Positions 1-12,386 of a stretch of DNA of 64,000 nt are shown piece by piece. This DNA is from Sycobia sp. Sy_11 (lineage: Eukaryota; Arthropoda; Insecta; Hymenoptera; Epichrysomallidae). Where the stretch lies: positions 197,501-261,500 of the forward strand of contig JACCIC010000221.1 of NCBI GenBank assembly GCA_018907035.1. Reading direction: 5' to 3'. The notes below the pieces were generated by a model. It saw only the letters and a program-made list of their open reading frames with translations, did no database searches and was not told the origin of the DNA. Position 1 is the first letter of the stretch; every line of letters starts with the position of its first letter. The position numbers were made by a program, and so were the translations under genes.

Positions 1-69
1 CACGCATATACTATATATTATGTAGGTATAAAATGCGCAGGTACACGCATACATACATACGTACATACA

Positions 70-73
<4 letters not shown>

Positions 74-101
<28 letters not shown>
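74..101. repeat. (TA)n microsatellite
   Basis: An uninterrupted TA run of about 28 bp is read directly. Confidence 0.95.
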
Positions 102-104
<3 letters not shown>

Positions 105-213
105 ATGTCATCCGCTCAAAATTCTCGAGGATAATTTCAATGTAAAATACAGAAATGTCATCGTATAACGGTTCGTGCGCGCAATGCGTGTTTCGAAAGT
201 GGTTATTTCCCGC

Positions 214-216
<3 letters not shown>

Positions 217-263
<47 letters not shown>
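217..263. repeat. (TA)n microsatellite
   Basis: An uninterrupted TA run of about 47 bp is read directly. Confidence 0.97.
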
Positions 264-269
<6 letters not shown>

Positions 270-951
270 CTCGCAAGGCGGGAATGCGCATCGCTCCGTG
301 CCATACATATATATGTACTAAGCGCACCTTTCGAGCACGCCGGTATATAGAGAGTCCATACGCTCCGCCGTTTGGCTCAGGTATTACATTATACGCGCGT
401 ATGAGTCATACTGAATTTATCTCGTGGGACTCGCGGATCTCTCGATATTTCGGAAGGAAGCATTGAATTCGCGGACATCGATGACGCTAAAATCTTTAAA
501 TCGACGGCCGATGTAGTATCTGTGTGCGTGTGTCTATATGTGCGTCATAAAATTATTAAAGAAAAAAATTTCCTCGCTTTATAAGAAATTTAAAAGAAAA
601 ATCAAGGCCTTGCCGTTTACATACGTTATTTCTATTTTATTTTATTTTAGTTTATACATACGTTTATTATTTAAATATATTGTACGTATTTGTACCGTGA
701 ATTTTCTCGCTATCGCAGCGCTGCGCGCACCTTAACGCGACTCATCGCGATTGTCAAAAGTGTCACGTAATTTATTTATGTAATTGTTTATTCAACCAGA
801 TATTATATATAGCAATACTGCACAGCGTATAATTTTAACGTATCTGATTCTTATACATGCAAATATAATTTTACGTATATATTATGTTGTAGCATTATAG
901 GTATTACGCACTCCGAAAACTATGCAAAATAAAAAAATTCAAAGTTTTCTC

Positions 952-955
<4 letters not shown>

Positions 956-1008
<53 letters not shown>
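956..1008. repeat. (TA)n microsatellite
   Basis: A TA run of about 53 bp is read directly. It borders a GA/GC-rich segment. Confidence 0.97.
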
Positions 1009-1011
<3 letters not shown>

Positions 1012-1490
1012 CGTATATATACACAACTGCGCGAAAGAGAGCGGGTGAAGAGGGGCGGGAGGGAGTGGAGAGAAACATATGCAGAAATATTACTATAAAG
1101 TGACGTAGGAAAGGAATAGTATATATATATATAAACGACTGTTGAGAGAGGAGAGCGCGCGCGTGTGGGAAGGTGTGCCTCTGCGCTGCCGCGAAAAGGT
1201 CGATGAGTAACAATTTCCCCCGTGTAGCCTCGGCCGAAGACACGAGGCTTCGATACACCTCCTTCCTCCTCCCCACCCTCCCTCCCGCCGCCCGGCTCGC
1301 TGGCGCGCAACCGGTTTTTTAAAGGGCTCTCCCCCCCCCGCCCCCGATTTATATACATACATACATGCGTCGAGCCCGCGTTTACGTGCGTTCGCCGATG
1401 CTTCATAACGAGACGCACACGCGCCCCATTCATAAAAGACAGCGAATATAATATATTGCACGGATAAACAGACCGCGCGCTGCGGCGCAG

Positions 1491-1498
1491 TGACGTCA
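1491..1498. promoter_or_regulatory. Full palindromic CRE-type site (TGACGTCA)
   Basis: The eight-base palindrome TGACGTCA, the consensus CREB/ATF site, lies in a GC- and CpG-rich stretch (about 1460-1545) that looks promoter-like. No adjacent gene could be identified, so promoter function is a guess. A single 8-mer can occur by chance. Confidence 0.25.
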
Positions 1499-1614
1499 GT
1501 CCCGAGATTCGCGCGGCGGTCCTCGTCGCCGTCTCTTCTCCTTTCTATTCCTTTTATTAAGGCGATTTTTCGATTTATAAGGTATACACGTATCGCATCG
1601 CCATTCTCGAGCCG

Positions 1615-1617
<3 letters not shown>

Positions 1618-1653
<36 letters not shown>
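1618..1653. repeat. (TA)n microsatellite
   Basis: A TA run of about 36 bp. Confidence 0.96.
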
Positions 1654-1660
<7 letters not shown>

Positions 1661-1864
1661 TTTCGTTTCGCCAGGTGTCTATCCATACACATATCTAATA
1701 CACAGTGTACATATCTACGTGACCAGCGGATTCGTGAAATACGTAACAGCGAGGCACCAACATTGCGACACCTGCGGTGCGCGCAAACCGGGCCGAATTC
1801 ATAATATTATACGCACCGATAATATTATAATGATATAAGTATATGTGCACGCGCGTGTTCGTCG

Positions 1865-1867
<3 letters not shown>

Positions 1868-1907
<40 letters not shown>
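1868..1907. repeat. (TA)n microsatellite
   Basis: A TA run of about 40 bp. Confidence 0.96.
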
Positions 1908-1908
<1 letters not shown>

Positions 1909-2545
1909 GCGCATATATACACATGCGGACAATTAGATGTATATATCTTGTAACGCACCTGTGATAATTGAGAGAGCGGCTGTGGCGACGGCGAGCAGCA
2001 GCAGCGGCGGCGGCAGGATCGGAGCCGGACGCGGCCTCGCCATGGTCCCACCTGATCGGGACCGCGGATGATGGGGTCCACCTCTGGCGCCCGTTATACG
2101 TCCTTTTTCTACAGATCACCGTCGATGCTCTGAATCTACCAAATTATCCGCCTAATGTGTTGCCTATGCCCTTATTCGTCACATTTTTACGTCTATGTAG
2201 AAATAATTTTAATAGCCGTACATTGCCGACACTGTCACCGCGACTTTAAATATATATATATATATACTTGTGTAAATAATATTATTATAATAGTATAGAA
2301 CGGCGCGCACTCGCGACGGAGCGTCCGCGTGCGCGCTACCGATATATATATATATGTGTGTATATATGTCGCGTTAGTGCGTGTCACATGCCGCGCGCGC
2401 GCGCGTGCACCGAGCGACCGACCGAACGACACTACTGACTACTCTGCGGCACTATGTGGATACGTAAGGCACGACTAACTTTTACGCCCGCGTCCGCCGC
2501 GCGAGGCGACGACTGCGCTCAGCGAGCACCGCGCGCCTTTGTACG

Positions 2546-2548
<3 letters not shown>

Positions 2549-2615
<67 letters not shown>
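2549..2615. repeat. (TA)n microsatellite
   Basis: A TA run of about 67 bp, one of the longest in the window. Confidence 0.97.
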
Positions 2616-2619
<4 letters not shown>

Positions 2620-2888
2620 AAAGAGAGTCGTACGTGAGGAGTATCGACTGGTAATGGTGCGTGTTCTTCGCGCGAGCTACTTTATATACATATGTACATA
2701 TAACGAGCGCGAGCGCGCAAACGATACTGATGCAGCGCGCGCGTCCGCGATGTGCCGTGCGTGTGATTCTGCGGGGCCTTTTTAGTTCCTGGAGTTATAT
2801 ATATATATATATTTTTTTTTTGACTTCCGAGATTTTTTTAGCCTCTCAGCGGATGTCCCCACCTTTTGCTCCTCTACACCAGGCCACC

Positions 2889-2891
<3 letters not shown>

Positions 2892-2928
<37 letters not shown>
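2892..2928. repeat. (TA)n microsatellite
   Basis: A TA run of about 37 bp. Confidence 0.96.
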
Positions 2929-2930
<2 letters not shown>

Positions 2931-3271
2931 CGACGAGGCTGACGATGATAAACCCCGGGGCCCCTTGTACGCGGGACTTTCTCGGAGGACGCTATCATTT
3001 ATCGTTTATCATTTTATCCGCATATAACGAGAGAAGCTGCTAATGGAGATACACAATAATACGGCCCGGTTTCAGGGGCGGGGCCATTTGCTGAGAGGGG
3101 CGGGGGCGGAGATTTCGGGACCCTTTCCTGCGATCGCTGATGGCTCCCTTTTTACTCGTAATATGTGTTTTTTTGGGCGGGTGACATTTACATTATATAC
3201 ATCTTCGTCCGCTGCTTATTTGTTCTGTCATCGATCGACGCTTTATACCTTTGACAAGTGATGCTGAAAAA

Positions 3272-3272
<1 letters not shown>

Positions 3273-3330
<58 letters not shown>
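3273..3330. repeat. (TA)n microsatellite
   Basis: A TA run of about 58 bp. Confidence 0.97.
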
Positions 3331-3332
<2 letters not shown>

Positions 3333-3479
3333 GTGTTTTTGGAGACGAAATCCGAGCGACAAATTATACCAATGTGTCAATCGTTTGGATATTTCTCGTA
3401 GATTAATCACTTTTTTGACATATACATTTTTCCGAAATCCAACGAAAGCCATGGCACATTTTAAACAGTCCCAACGATG

Positions 3480-3481
<2 letters not shown>

Positions 3482-3517
<36 letters not shown>
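3482..3517. repeat. (TA)n microsatellite
   Basis: A TA run of about 36 bp. Confidence 0.96.
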
Positions 3518-3520
<3 letters not shown>

Positions 3521-3730
3521 TTCGAGTTACTATAATATTACCATTTAAATTTCGCTTAAAAACACACACGCGCAGCACATTCACACGCATATGTATATAA
3601 AAATTTTTTATTTTATTTCAAAGCATTTAAAAAGGACACATATGCAAGTTGTACATAGAACTCGAAGGATTCTCATTTTTGTCTAATCGAAATATGTCTT
3701 TAATTTTGCGCAATGGAAATCGCGCGGCAC

Positions 3731-3733
<3 letters not shown>

Positions 3734-3788
<55 letters not shown>
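3734..3788. repeat. (TA)n microsatellite
   Basis: A TA run of about 55 bp. It is the last long TA array before a gap of nearly 15 kb without any. Confidence 0.97.
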
Positions 3789-3789
<1 letters not shown>

Positions 3790-4000
3790 CGCACGAATAC
3801 GAAATGATTGCATGTGCATTGAGGAGAAACGCTCAATAGATTCGAGTTGAATATTTGCTTATTGTTTGATCAGTCAAATATTATTATTTGAATAATCAAT
3901 GAAATATTTTTCTCGCTCTGTGTAAGTGTGCGTCGTTGAATGAACGATGGTAGTTTATATTAATTTTGGTCGCGCGACTTAAAAAAAAAAAAAAAGAAAA

Positions 4001-7000
4001 GAAAACGAACCGCTTTCGTATATAGTGATGAAAGTAGGTCTACATTAGTTAGCATATAGCGTAATGCACTATTATAATTGTGCAAATTAAGACTTATTGC
4101 ATTAAAAAATCAGTGTTAAGAAATAAAAGCTAGTAACTAATATATCGTTCGTAATGAGTAAAAGAAACACAATCACAAAAGTCAGTTTGATATTTAAGAT
4201 ATATATATGAATGCAAAAACTTTCATAATACTTAGAGAAATGGCATTGTGGCCAAACGAATACGATTGTCTTATATGCGCGCATCTCTTCGGAATAATAC
4301 CAGTTTTTAGCGTTTGTGAATAATCAACCATCGAACACATAATGAAAAAGAAATATATATGTAAAAAAACGTTTAAAATACTCCAGCTATAATTTCAGCT
4401 AATATTAAACAAAAAAATCTTATTTTTAACATCTTAAAATAATTTCCGTGTACAGAAATTCAAATTTTTCAAAATTTAGGAATTTATTTGGAAGAAATAA
4501 AAATAAATCTAATTCGTATTGCTAATTATTGTACAACGATTTCAATTAATTTTTTTTCATTTTCCTTCTCGTTTAAATATTGGGCAAAGTTCAAAGTTTA
4601 TTTAGTATAAATTTAATTTGTATATAATTTAGTTTTAAATATCTATTTTTTTGTGTATCAAAACATATTTAGTGCTTATTTTTATATTTTCATTACGAAC
4701 AAGGCAGGAAGTCCTTTCGTGATAAAACGTCTTTATTATCATGTCAACTATCTTTACCACTGAAATGATCGTATAGTAGAGCATATACATTGCTTAATTC
4801 TGTTTCTATCCTCCGCAATAATATCTGCAATAGATTGTACATTTCTTTTGTAATTGTTCAACAATTGAAGAGTTTTAAGGAAAAATTAATATTAAATCGT
4901 TCATGAAATGCAAATTTGTTTAATTTTTCTAAATATTCAATAACATATTTTTAAATTAATAAGTGATATAATTCAAACAGGGTGTTATTAAATATTATTC
5001 GTAAAATCGTAAAAATTTTACATATTATATAGCAAAGAGAAGCGATCAATAGTTTTTTAATTTAAAAATCATTAGATAAATATATGTTCTACATGATAAT
5101 TTTTATTTTTTGAGCTTGTTAATATTTTATATTATGAAAATTTTTATTTTATTTATATTTATGTATATATTTATATATTAAATAAAAAAAGACGTTGATT
5201 TAGAATTGTCCCTGTATTCATATGTCATACCAGGTCATGTATATCATACTAGTATATAAATGGATTCTTTTCTAAATTTTGCATTATAAAAACTGAACTG
5301 GGTTCTATTTATGATAGTATAATTATTAGTTCGAGAAAAAAATATGAAATTTTTAAAGGAAATTAAGTATAAAGATGAAGAATAAATATTTTGAAAGCAA
5401 AAAAGTACTTTTTAAAGGAATTAAGTATTTTATTTTTAATATACAAATTTAGTATTTAAGTATTATAAAAATTATTATTATAGAATTTCATACAATGAAA
5501 ATTTTCTAATAATTTTATATAATATAACGTTGCAATTTTGTATAAATAAAGACTTTAAATAAAATATAAAAACATTTTCGTACAGAAACATAATATTAAA
5601 TAATTTCAATAAAAGAAAACAGAAATCCTATATATTTTATTTATCCATCAGTAATAATAATTCTTAAAATAATTTTGGTTACAACATTTTTCAATTCTTT
5701 GGTATAATAATTGTAAATAATACATTTACGAATTAAATAAAAGTTTTTTTTTTTAAATCGTACATCATAACATTGTCAATGTGATCAATTAAGATTACCT
5801 ACAAAAAGCTAAAATATTGCTTTTATATATTTATATAGGATATTTTTTGTAGCTGCCATTTTAGTTTTCTCATATATAATATATAATTTAAGTATACGAA
5901 CAATCTGAAAATATTTTATCATAATCTTACTACTATGTTTGAATATTATACAAGTTTATCATTACAATTCATGTTAGTTGTGCTTTTTAAATTTCAAACT
6001 GGTCAATCATTGGGTTCTTTATGTTGATACATGATGATTATAATGGAAAATTTTCTTCTAATTTTAAAGCTTTCGTAAGGCATTAAATATAAAACAAAAA
6101 TAATTATAAAAAGACGACAGAGCATTATATAAATTTAATGTTGAAATGCCACAGAATTTATAGATATAAATTCAAAAACGCTCACCTATTTTATTTTCTA
6201 TTTATCACATTGTTTTTGGAGAAAGTACATACAGTATGTCTGATTTAATTATTGCCACTATTATTCTTTATTTTAACATACCATTGTATTTAAGTATCTG
6301 AGACGTCATTATTCAAGTATAATTATTTTTAATTATTAAAATAATTATCTTTATAGGGTTGTATGCAGTACAGTCGACATTGATAGCTTTAGAAAAGCAT
6401 TTTTTTCTAAATAATTGGCAGTTACATAAAGATTTTTTTATTACAATCAAAAATAGAATAACGTACTTATAAATATATAAAATTTGACAAAATTTTTCAT
6501 TCTTAATAATAAATTTCACCAATCAAATTATTTATAGTTTTGCTACTACCCAAGCACAATTTGCGCTTAACGATATATTTATTTATCGTATATTCGAGAA
6601 TATTATTGAGAAGCCCAAGGATTGCTTGACACTGGAAGTTGCTTAACACGATATATTTCCATTACTTTTGCGAGCAAATAAAATTGATTTTGTAATATTT
6701 GTGATTAGGGACCAGATAATGGAAATAGGTCTAGTTTATTTTATCTGTATAATACTATAAAGATCAAAATAATTCGTTCTGAAAGTTAAAAAAAGCTAAA
6801 CGAAAAGCTTTTAAAAATTCTACAAACATTAACACACAAACTCTAATAGACCTTAAAACCACTTATATTTGATATTAATAAATAAAAACTTAGTTCTGGA
6901 GCAGAGTAGATATAAAATACCAATATCACTATCTTATGATGATTGTGATAATTTTTTATTAATGGCGCAAACATTTAAAGATATAAACATAATTAATTTT

Positions 7001-8434
7001 ACTCGTCAACTGTTTTAGAGAAAATATATAGTCAAAATATGGTTGGGAGATAAAATAATTGGATTAGTTGTACATTTTGAGTGCAGTCGTGGTCAAAATA
7101 GTGATCTAATTTAATGTAATTCCATGAATCATGGTCTAAATTTTAAATGAACGAGCAGCAACACCTCATATTGAGTAATCAATCTTTCCAAAGGACAATA
7201 TTTATATGTATTACTTTCAAATATACTTTTATTTATTACTAAGTTAATATTGCTTAGAGCTATGTGGCGGCCGCAAATTTATACTAGCGGATCTTAAAAT
7301 TACGATGCGATTGCATATGCCTTAGAGTTGTTTGGTGACAGTAGAATACGGTAGTTGAATAAGATAAAGTGGCTGACAAAAGCTAATTGCTTTAAACGCG
7401 GGGCATAAACTGAATATAGTAAGACAGATTCATAATGATAACAAATTAATTGTTTATTCATTGAATCCAAAATAATTTGGTTTATAATCTACACTTTGAG
7501 GAACTTGTAAAATCGTTTTTAAAAAATATTACAAAAGAATTTGAGAATAACTTCCAGTGTAGGTACCCAGGATTATCGCTCAACTTGAGCCTCGCTATAT
7601 CACGATCTTACAATTAAATTAAAGAAAAACAATATGAGACTAGAATATTGGAACTATTATGATGTCGTGCCATAATTATGTAGCGATCTGGTTTGCTCAG
7701 AGAACAATATTTATATCAAATAAATTCCAGAAATTTAAAAACTTCTAATGAACAAAAAGCCTAATTATCTGTATAGTTTTTTTGAAATAGCCTGTATAAA
7801 TAGCTATAATCAAAATTTTTAGAGTTTGATCCAAGGCATTTTGAATGATTTCTCTTAGATCAGACCCTCCCCCTCCCCATGAATAATATCAGAATTATGA
7901 CTCCATAGTGACAGTATTACACGTAGGTAGAAAATCACACAGTGTATCATATACCGAATACTGATTTTTATAACGTATTTACGGTATTGTGGCATTTATA
8001 GTTTATAAAAGTTATATCTACGCTTATCGCGAAAATTATATATTTAAGAGAAATTTATATCTAGACAGAATAGATTCTCTTGTGGCTGGACGTAGTAATT
8101 TATCTTAGATTGTATACTCTTCTATAAAATTCATATACAAATCACAAATAATTGTACTACTAAATATGGAGTTACAAAAAAATAATGAAAAAAAATTATT
8201 TTAATATAAATTTATAAGTCTAATTTCAAGAAAAATCTATTTTTTTTTCATTTATATTTTTTTGTTCTAAGGAAGAAGCTTTTGTTATGAAAGAGTTTAG
8301 AAAGCTAAGTTATTATATATCCCAAATAATTATAACAAATAAATTAAAAAATTTACTATTTTTTTTATAACTCTACTCTAGTATCCACCAGTCTTCACTT
8401 AACCTGATTACTGTTTCTTTCTATTGCATGGTTA
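4001..8434. other. AT-rich intergenic DNA without recognisable genes
   Basis: Frames are closed by stops throughout and the few open frames above 60 codons are low-complexity AT. The only recognisable piece is the SLC35G1-like fragment near 6.6 kb, listed separately. There are no long TA arrays, unlike the first 4 kb. Confidence 0.6.
6601..6642 (-). pseudogene. Fragment duplicating the 3' coding end of the SLC35G1-like gene
   Basis: By hand, 36 of 42 bases match 8438-8479 in the same orientation. Read on the minus strand in the gene's own frame it gives ATSSVKQSLGFSII, against ETSSVKKSLGFLII in the intact gene. Several differences are silent. I saw no homology to the rest of the last exon upstream of it, and no convincing splice acceptor. 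It is most likely a truncated duplicate left by a tandem duplication. An alternative terminal exon is possible but less likely. Confidence 0.55.
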
Positions 8435-9887
8435 TTATATTATTAAGAAACCTAAGGATTTCTTGACACTGGATGTTTCTGGTAGTGATATGGCCCATTT
8501 TCTCAAACCCGTAAGTAATACTGAGCTTGTAACAAGAATGGCGCCACCTACTGAATATCTGTTTGGTATTTCATTGAAAAACAATACTTGCCAAAAAAAT
8601 GCAAAGACGATATCTGCTGACCTAGCAATTGCCACAGGTCCAGCCTGTTCCATCTGCAGTGCTAGTGTTAACAAAATTTGTCCCCCAAAGCTAAAAAGTG
8701 CCAAGGCAACCACCAGCAACCTTAAACATGAAAGTGTTACATTGAAGAAAATGTTTTTGAAAATTCATTTCATTATTACATAACTTAATATATTGACTTA
8801 TCAGTGTTAAAAAATATTCAGCTTCAGAATATTGTATAGAGTTTATAGTTATTGTTGTTGTGTTGTTATTATTACTTTTATGTTTATATTATAAGTTAAA
8901 AGTTATACCTATCAGTTCCACAACGAGGTAAACATAAAGCACCAATTGCCCATGTAACTACAATTGTTTGTACCAGTGCAAAAGATCCAAAGTTAGTCAT
9001 AATAACAGAAAAGTGAAGACCTTTCAAAGCTCTTAATAAAACATAGGCATTTGCTCCAAACAAGGTTGCAGAGAAAGCTGCCACTGCGCCCCATAGATCA
9101 GCATGCTCTGTTTCTACATGATTATCAGTTAAAGATACTATAGTATGTCCAAAAATTAGTGGTGGACGAGTAATTAAAACCACGCCAATAAGTGTTAGGC
9201 AAACAGTAATAACATTGAAAAAACCACAGGGCTCTTTCAGAAATATTCTTGCAAATATTGCCACAAACACTGGCACCGAGAAGACTATAACAGATGCATC
9301 AGCTAGTGGCATGTGTCTAAATGCATAAAAACTGAGCATAAGCCCAGTTGTTCCAACAAAACTTCTAAGTAGTAGCATGAGGCGTCTACCTTTTGGAAAT
9401 GGATGATCTCCTTTGTATATCACTATGGGAATTGCTGGTAATAATACACCAACAAATCGAAAGGCAGCTAATTCCATTGGATTTATCTGTTCAAAAATGT
9501 TTTAATTAAAAATTAAAAATATATAGAATTATAGTAAATAATTAACTAAATTTAAGAATGCATGTTTCATTGTTGATAATGGATTGTATAAAATTAAATA
9601 TTAGAAAATAAAATTTTAATTATTACTCACAATGAAAAAACTTTTCTATTACTAAAAAACACTGTTCAAGAATATATATTTGTACTAATTAATAATTGAC
9701 ATACCTCTACTAATCCTTTCACTATAACACTACAAAGTGAGAAGAATAAAGATGATAAAGTAGCTAAAATAAGACCTAGGTATGGGCATGATTTACACTT
9801 TGGTGTAGTAAAACTACTTTGACGAGGAACAGTTTGGCACTCCGAATCACCATCCACTAAATGTTGTAATTCTACATGCTCAGGCAT
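8435..9887 (-). CDS. SLC35G1: SLC35G1-like drug/metabolite-family transporter, 3 exons
   Basis: Predicted 348-residue EamA/DMT-superfamily membrane protein of the solute carrier 35G type. Exons on the minus strand are 9887-9705, 9486-8909 and 8720-8435. Junctions are GAG|gtatgt..cag|ATA (phase 0) and GATAG|gtataa..aag|GTTG (phase 2), and the lengths sum to an exact 349 codons. The N-terminal 35 residues are polar. About ten hydrophobic segments follow, beginning LGLILATLSSLFFSL. Family-typical stretches include NPMELAAFRFVGVLLP, GLMLSFYAFRHMPLADA (about 130 residues in) and EQAGPVAIARSADIVFAF near the C terminus. Human SLC35G1 is of similar length. Substrate is unknown here. In mammals SLC35G1 has been linked to STIM1 and calcium handling at the ER and plasma membrane, and more recently to citrate transport. 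It diverges from ITFG1 across a 2.5-kb spacer. The start is the first ATG, which opens the conserved exon. A 5' UTR exon was not located. Confidence 0.85.
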
Positions 9888-11234
9888 TCTAAAAAAAAAT
9901 AAATAGAATGATATTTTAATAAAAGTAAATTTGTTACAAATTTAATACTAATGAGTAGAATTATATAAAATATTATAAAAATATATAAAAATAAAAAATA
10001 AATTCTATACAATTATATTCCAAATTAGTTATTCTAACTTTGATTTCTGTTACCACAAAAATAAAATTATACTAATAATTTTCAAACAACTAATCCCTCT
10101 TTCAATATGTCGTGAATAAATAAAAAAAATTTACTAGATATTAAATTTTCTAAATCATCGTGTAATCATGAAAAATTAAAATTAGTAACATTTATTTTCA
10201 TGTAGCATATAAAAAAAAATTTCTTTTTTATATAATTATGAATTTCTTATTATTAACATCATCTACCCAAATTCAAAATATATAATAATAAAAATATGCT
10301 TCTTTTTATGTTGTAATTTTTTCATATTATCAAATTATTTATGTTTTTTTATCTTTTACTATAAAAATTATTAATATTGATGTAATAGGAAAACTAAATC
10401 AGAGGATATATTTGTGATTTAACAGTTTATTTCTTCTGTGTATCATTCTACTGATTTTTTTTTTTCTATTTTGGTTCTTATTACTTTTTGATAATATTAT
10501 TTAATTTTGATTTTAAAATATTGTATATTATCAAATTTATGTTTTAAGATTTCTTTTTAGATATTTTTTTATTTAAAAAAATTATTTTAAATACAGAAAT
10601 CATATTATTAGAACTCAAAAACAGTAATATTAATAGTACTATTCCATAAATATTTTTTTATAATTGAGTTTAAAGAAACTTCAAATTTGAAGTTGAATCG
10701 AATTCTAATGTTTAAATTAATTATGATATTTCTAAAAATCATCTTAAAAAAAAATAAGTCGCAATTACGTTATTTCGAGGTATATATGTAAAATCAAAAA
10801 TATGGTTAAACTGACATGATTCTTGTGAGCCTTGTGAAAGCTTTATACTTAACACTTGAAATACAAATATTCTTCAAATTTATAGAGAAAAACATAAAAT
10901 TTAAAGAAAAAAAGAAAAAGTATTCCAAATGAAGATCATTTATGATTAATTCATTGTTACTATAAGTACATACTTGATTTAAATTAACTTGTCCATATAA
11001 TTCTTTCTTCAATCTGGAAATCGAATGATGTTTGACGTGGTGTTTTGTTGCTAAACTATATTAGCAGATTACTTACTTATATTATACTTGTTACTTCCTC
11101 ATTAAAATTATCTTGTTTTTATTAACTTTTTTGCGGCATTGTTTTACAACGCTTGGCCGCTAAGGCGCTAATTTAGGGTATCTCCACCAGGTATAATTTC
11201 CATTCCTTTCATCATTCATTTTCATTTATCTTTA

Positions 11235-11275
11235 TCTCTCTCTCTCTCTCTCTCTCTCACCCCCTCTCTCTCTCA

Positions 11276-11317
<42 letters not shown>
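11235..11317. repeat. Compound (TC)n microsatellite
   Basis: Two TC runs (about 11235-11258 and 11282-11317) are joined by a C-rich and CTCTCACTC interruption. It lies between divergent promoters, where TC/GA tracts in insects can bind GAGA-type factors. That role is an inference. Confidence 0.93.
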
Positions 11318-11321
<4 letters not shown>

Positions 11322-11724
11322 ATACGCTCATACCATGTAATCTAGTATAACCTGATATAACGATAGACGCGCGTATTTTAAAATACAATTCTAGTATTCT
11401 ATATCATTTTTTTATATAGACGAATAAGTTTGTTACATATTTACTACTAAATATAAGATACTCCTATTATCTTTTATATACTATAAATATTTCAATATTT
11501 ATATCCATTATCAAATTCATTTCATTGATTATATAGTACGCATTACCTTTTTAATAATCAAAAATAAACTGGACTTAATGCAGCATTTTAAATGCGATTG
11601 CGCAATAAAAATAATATTAATTGGAATGCTCATAATAACAGCTGGCAGTGTGGCAGCTTTAGCTTTTCTTCAGTTCGCACTTCACACTGGTTCGCATAGT
11701 CTGGCTGCCACAATTGCTAGGAAC

Positions 11725-11815
11725 TGCTAGGAACCAGTAGTAAAGTAACTGCTAGAGCAGAGTGAGCAGGTCTCCCTCATCACTGCTAGGATTGGGAACT
11801 GGTTGGAACACATGG
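11725..11815. repeat. Short imperfect direct repeats of a TGCTAGGA unit
   Basis: Four copies of a TGCTAG(G/A) motif, three preceded by AC, occur within about 90 bp. They lie in the GC-richer segment upstream of ITFG1. The meaning is unknown and they may be part of a promoter or 5' UTR. Confidence 0.5.
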
Positions 11816-12386
11816 ATTATTGGAACTTTGGAAGTCGGATTGGAAGATTGGAACAGAATGGAAATTTATAGCTGATTAAAGCAAAGAAAAACATTTTCTG
11901 CGACATAATTATTTAAGTAACATTTAGATAAAATTTATTTGTTCGTCATATGAAATTTATAGTTTATTTATTTCTTGCTTAGCATAAGCAATGAAGCTGA
12001 ATGTACGTTAGGTAAATCTGATTATACCTTTTGTGAATCTTATTAGCTGTAAAAACTAAACAAAACGTATATATAAAGTTTTATAATATGACATCACATA
12101 TAAAATGAGTCATTAATCTTTATCGCTACTTAATGAAAAGTTAAGTTTGGATAAATAATAATTTATTAATTTTGTTTAATTATTATTCTTTAAAATCTAT
12201 GGACCGATATGTGTTATGTCTACTCTGTCTATTGAATACAATCAATTGTTATTAGCAAGGATTTTTAAATTTCTTTTAAAAATTTGAAGTTTCAATTATA
12301 TTTATTTATTAAAAATGATTATATATAATTTATTTATTTATATAACCTAATTGAACTTTTATTTTATAGGCATTTAAAAATTAGTC

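Larger units (their letters stand above)
1..4000. other. Intergenic region, alternating GC-rich segments and (TA)n arrays
   Basis: I could support no coding gene here. The long open frames are either TA arrays read as Tyr-Ile repeats or GC-rich frames, several without an ATG, and none resembles a protein family. GC-rich stretches (about 1140-1560, 1960-2080 and 2280-2540) have promoter or CpG-island character and could belong to a gene outside the window. Individual TA arrays are listed separately. Confidence 0.6.
9888..12386. other. Spacer between divergent SLC35G1-like and ITFG1 genes
   Basis: AT-rich DNA that must contain both promoters. It includes a compound (TC)n tract and a moderately GC-rich stretch at about 11640-11830 with short direct repeats, which is a candidate ITFG1 promoter or 5' UTR. 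An acceptor-like TTTTATAG at 12362-12369 lies just before the ITFG1 ATG, so a 5' UTR intron is likely. No other gene is visible. Confidence 0.55.

Noticed and set aside
73..327. Open frames rich in Tyr-Ile-Tyr-Ile on both strands here and at every other TA array
   Set aside because: They are (TA)n arrays read as codons TAT/ATA. Frames open equally on both strands and have no other protein features.
1695..2119. GC-rich frames around 1.7-2.25 kb with Arg- and Ala-rich products on both strands
   Set aside because: The apparent starts are not ATG, both strands are equally open, and there is no domain. A CAG|gtgcgt donor on the minus strand is not enough to call an exon.
8424..8783. 119-codon plus-strand frame at the SLC35G1 3' end
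   Set aside because: Antisense of the last transporter exon, whose minus-strand frame has the family signature and proper splice phase.
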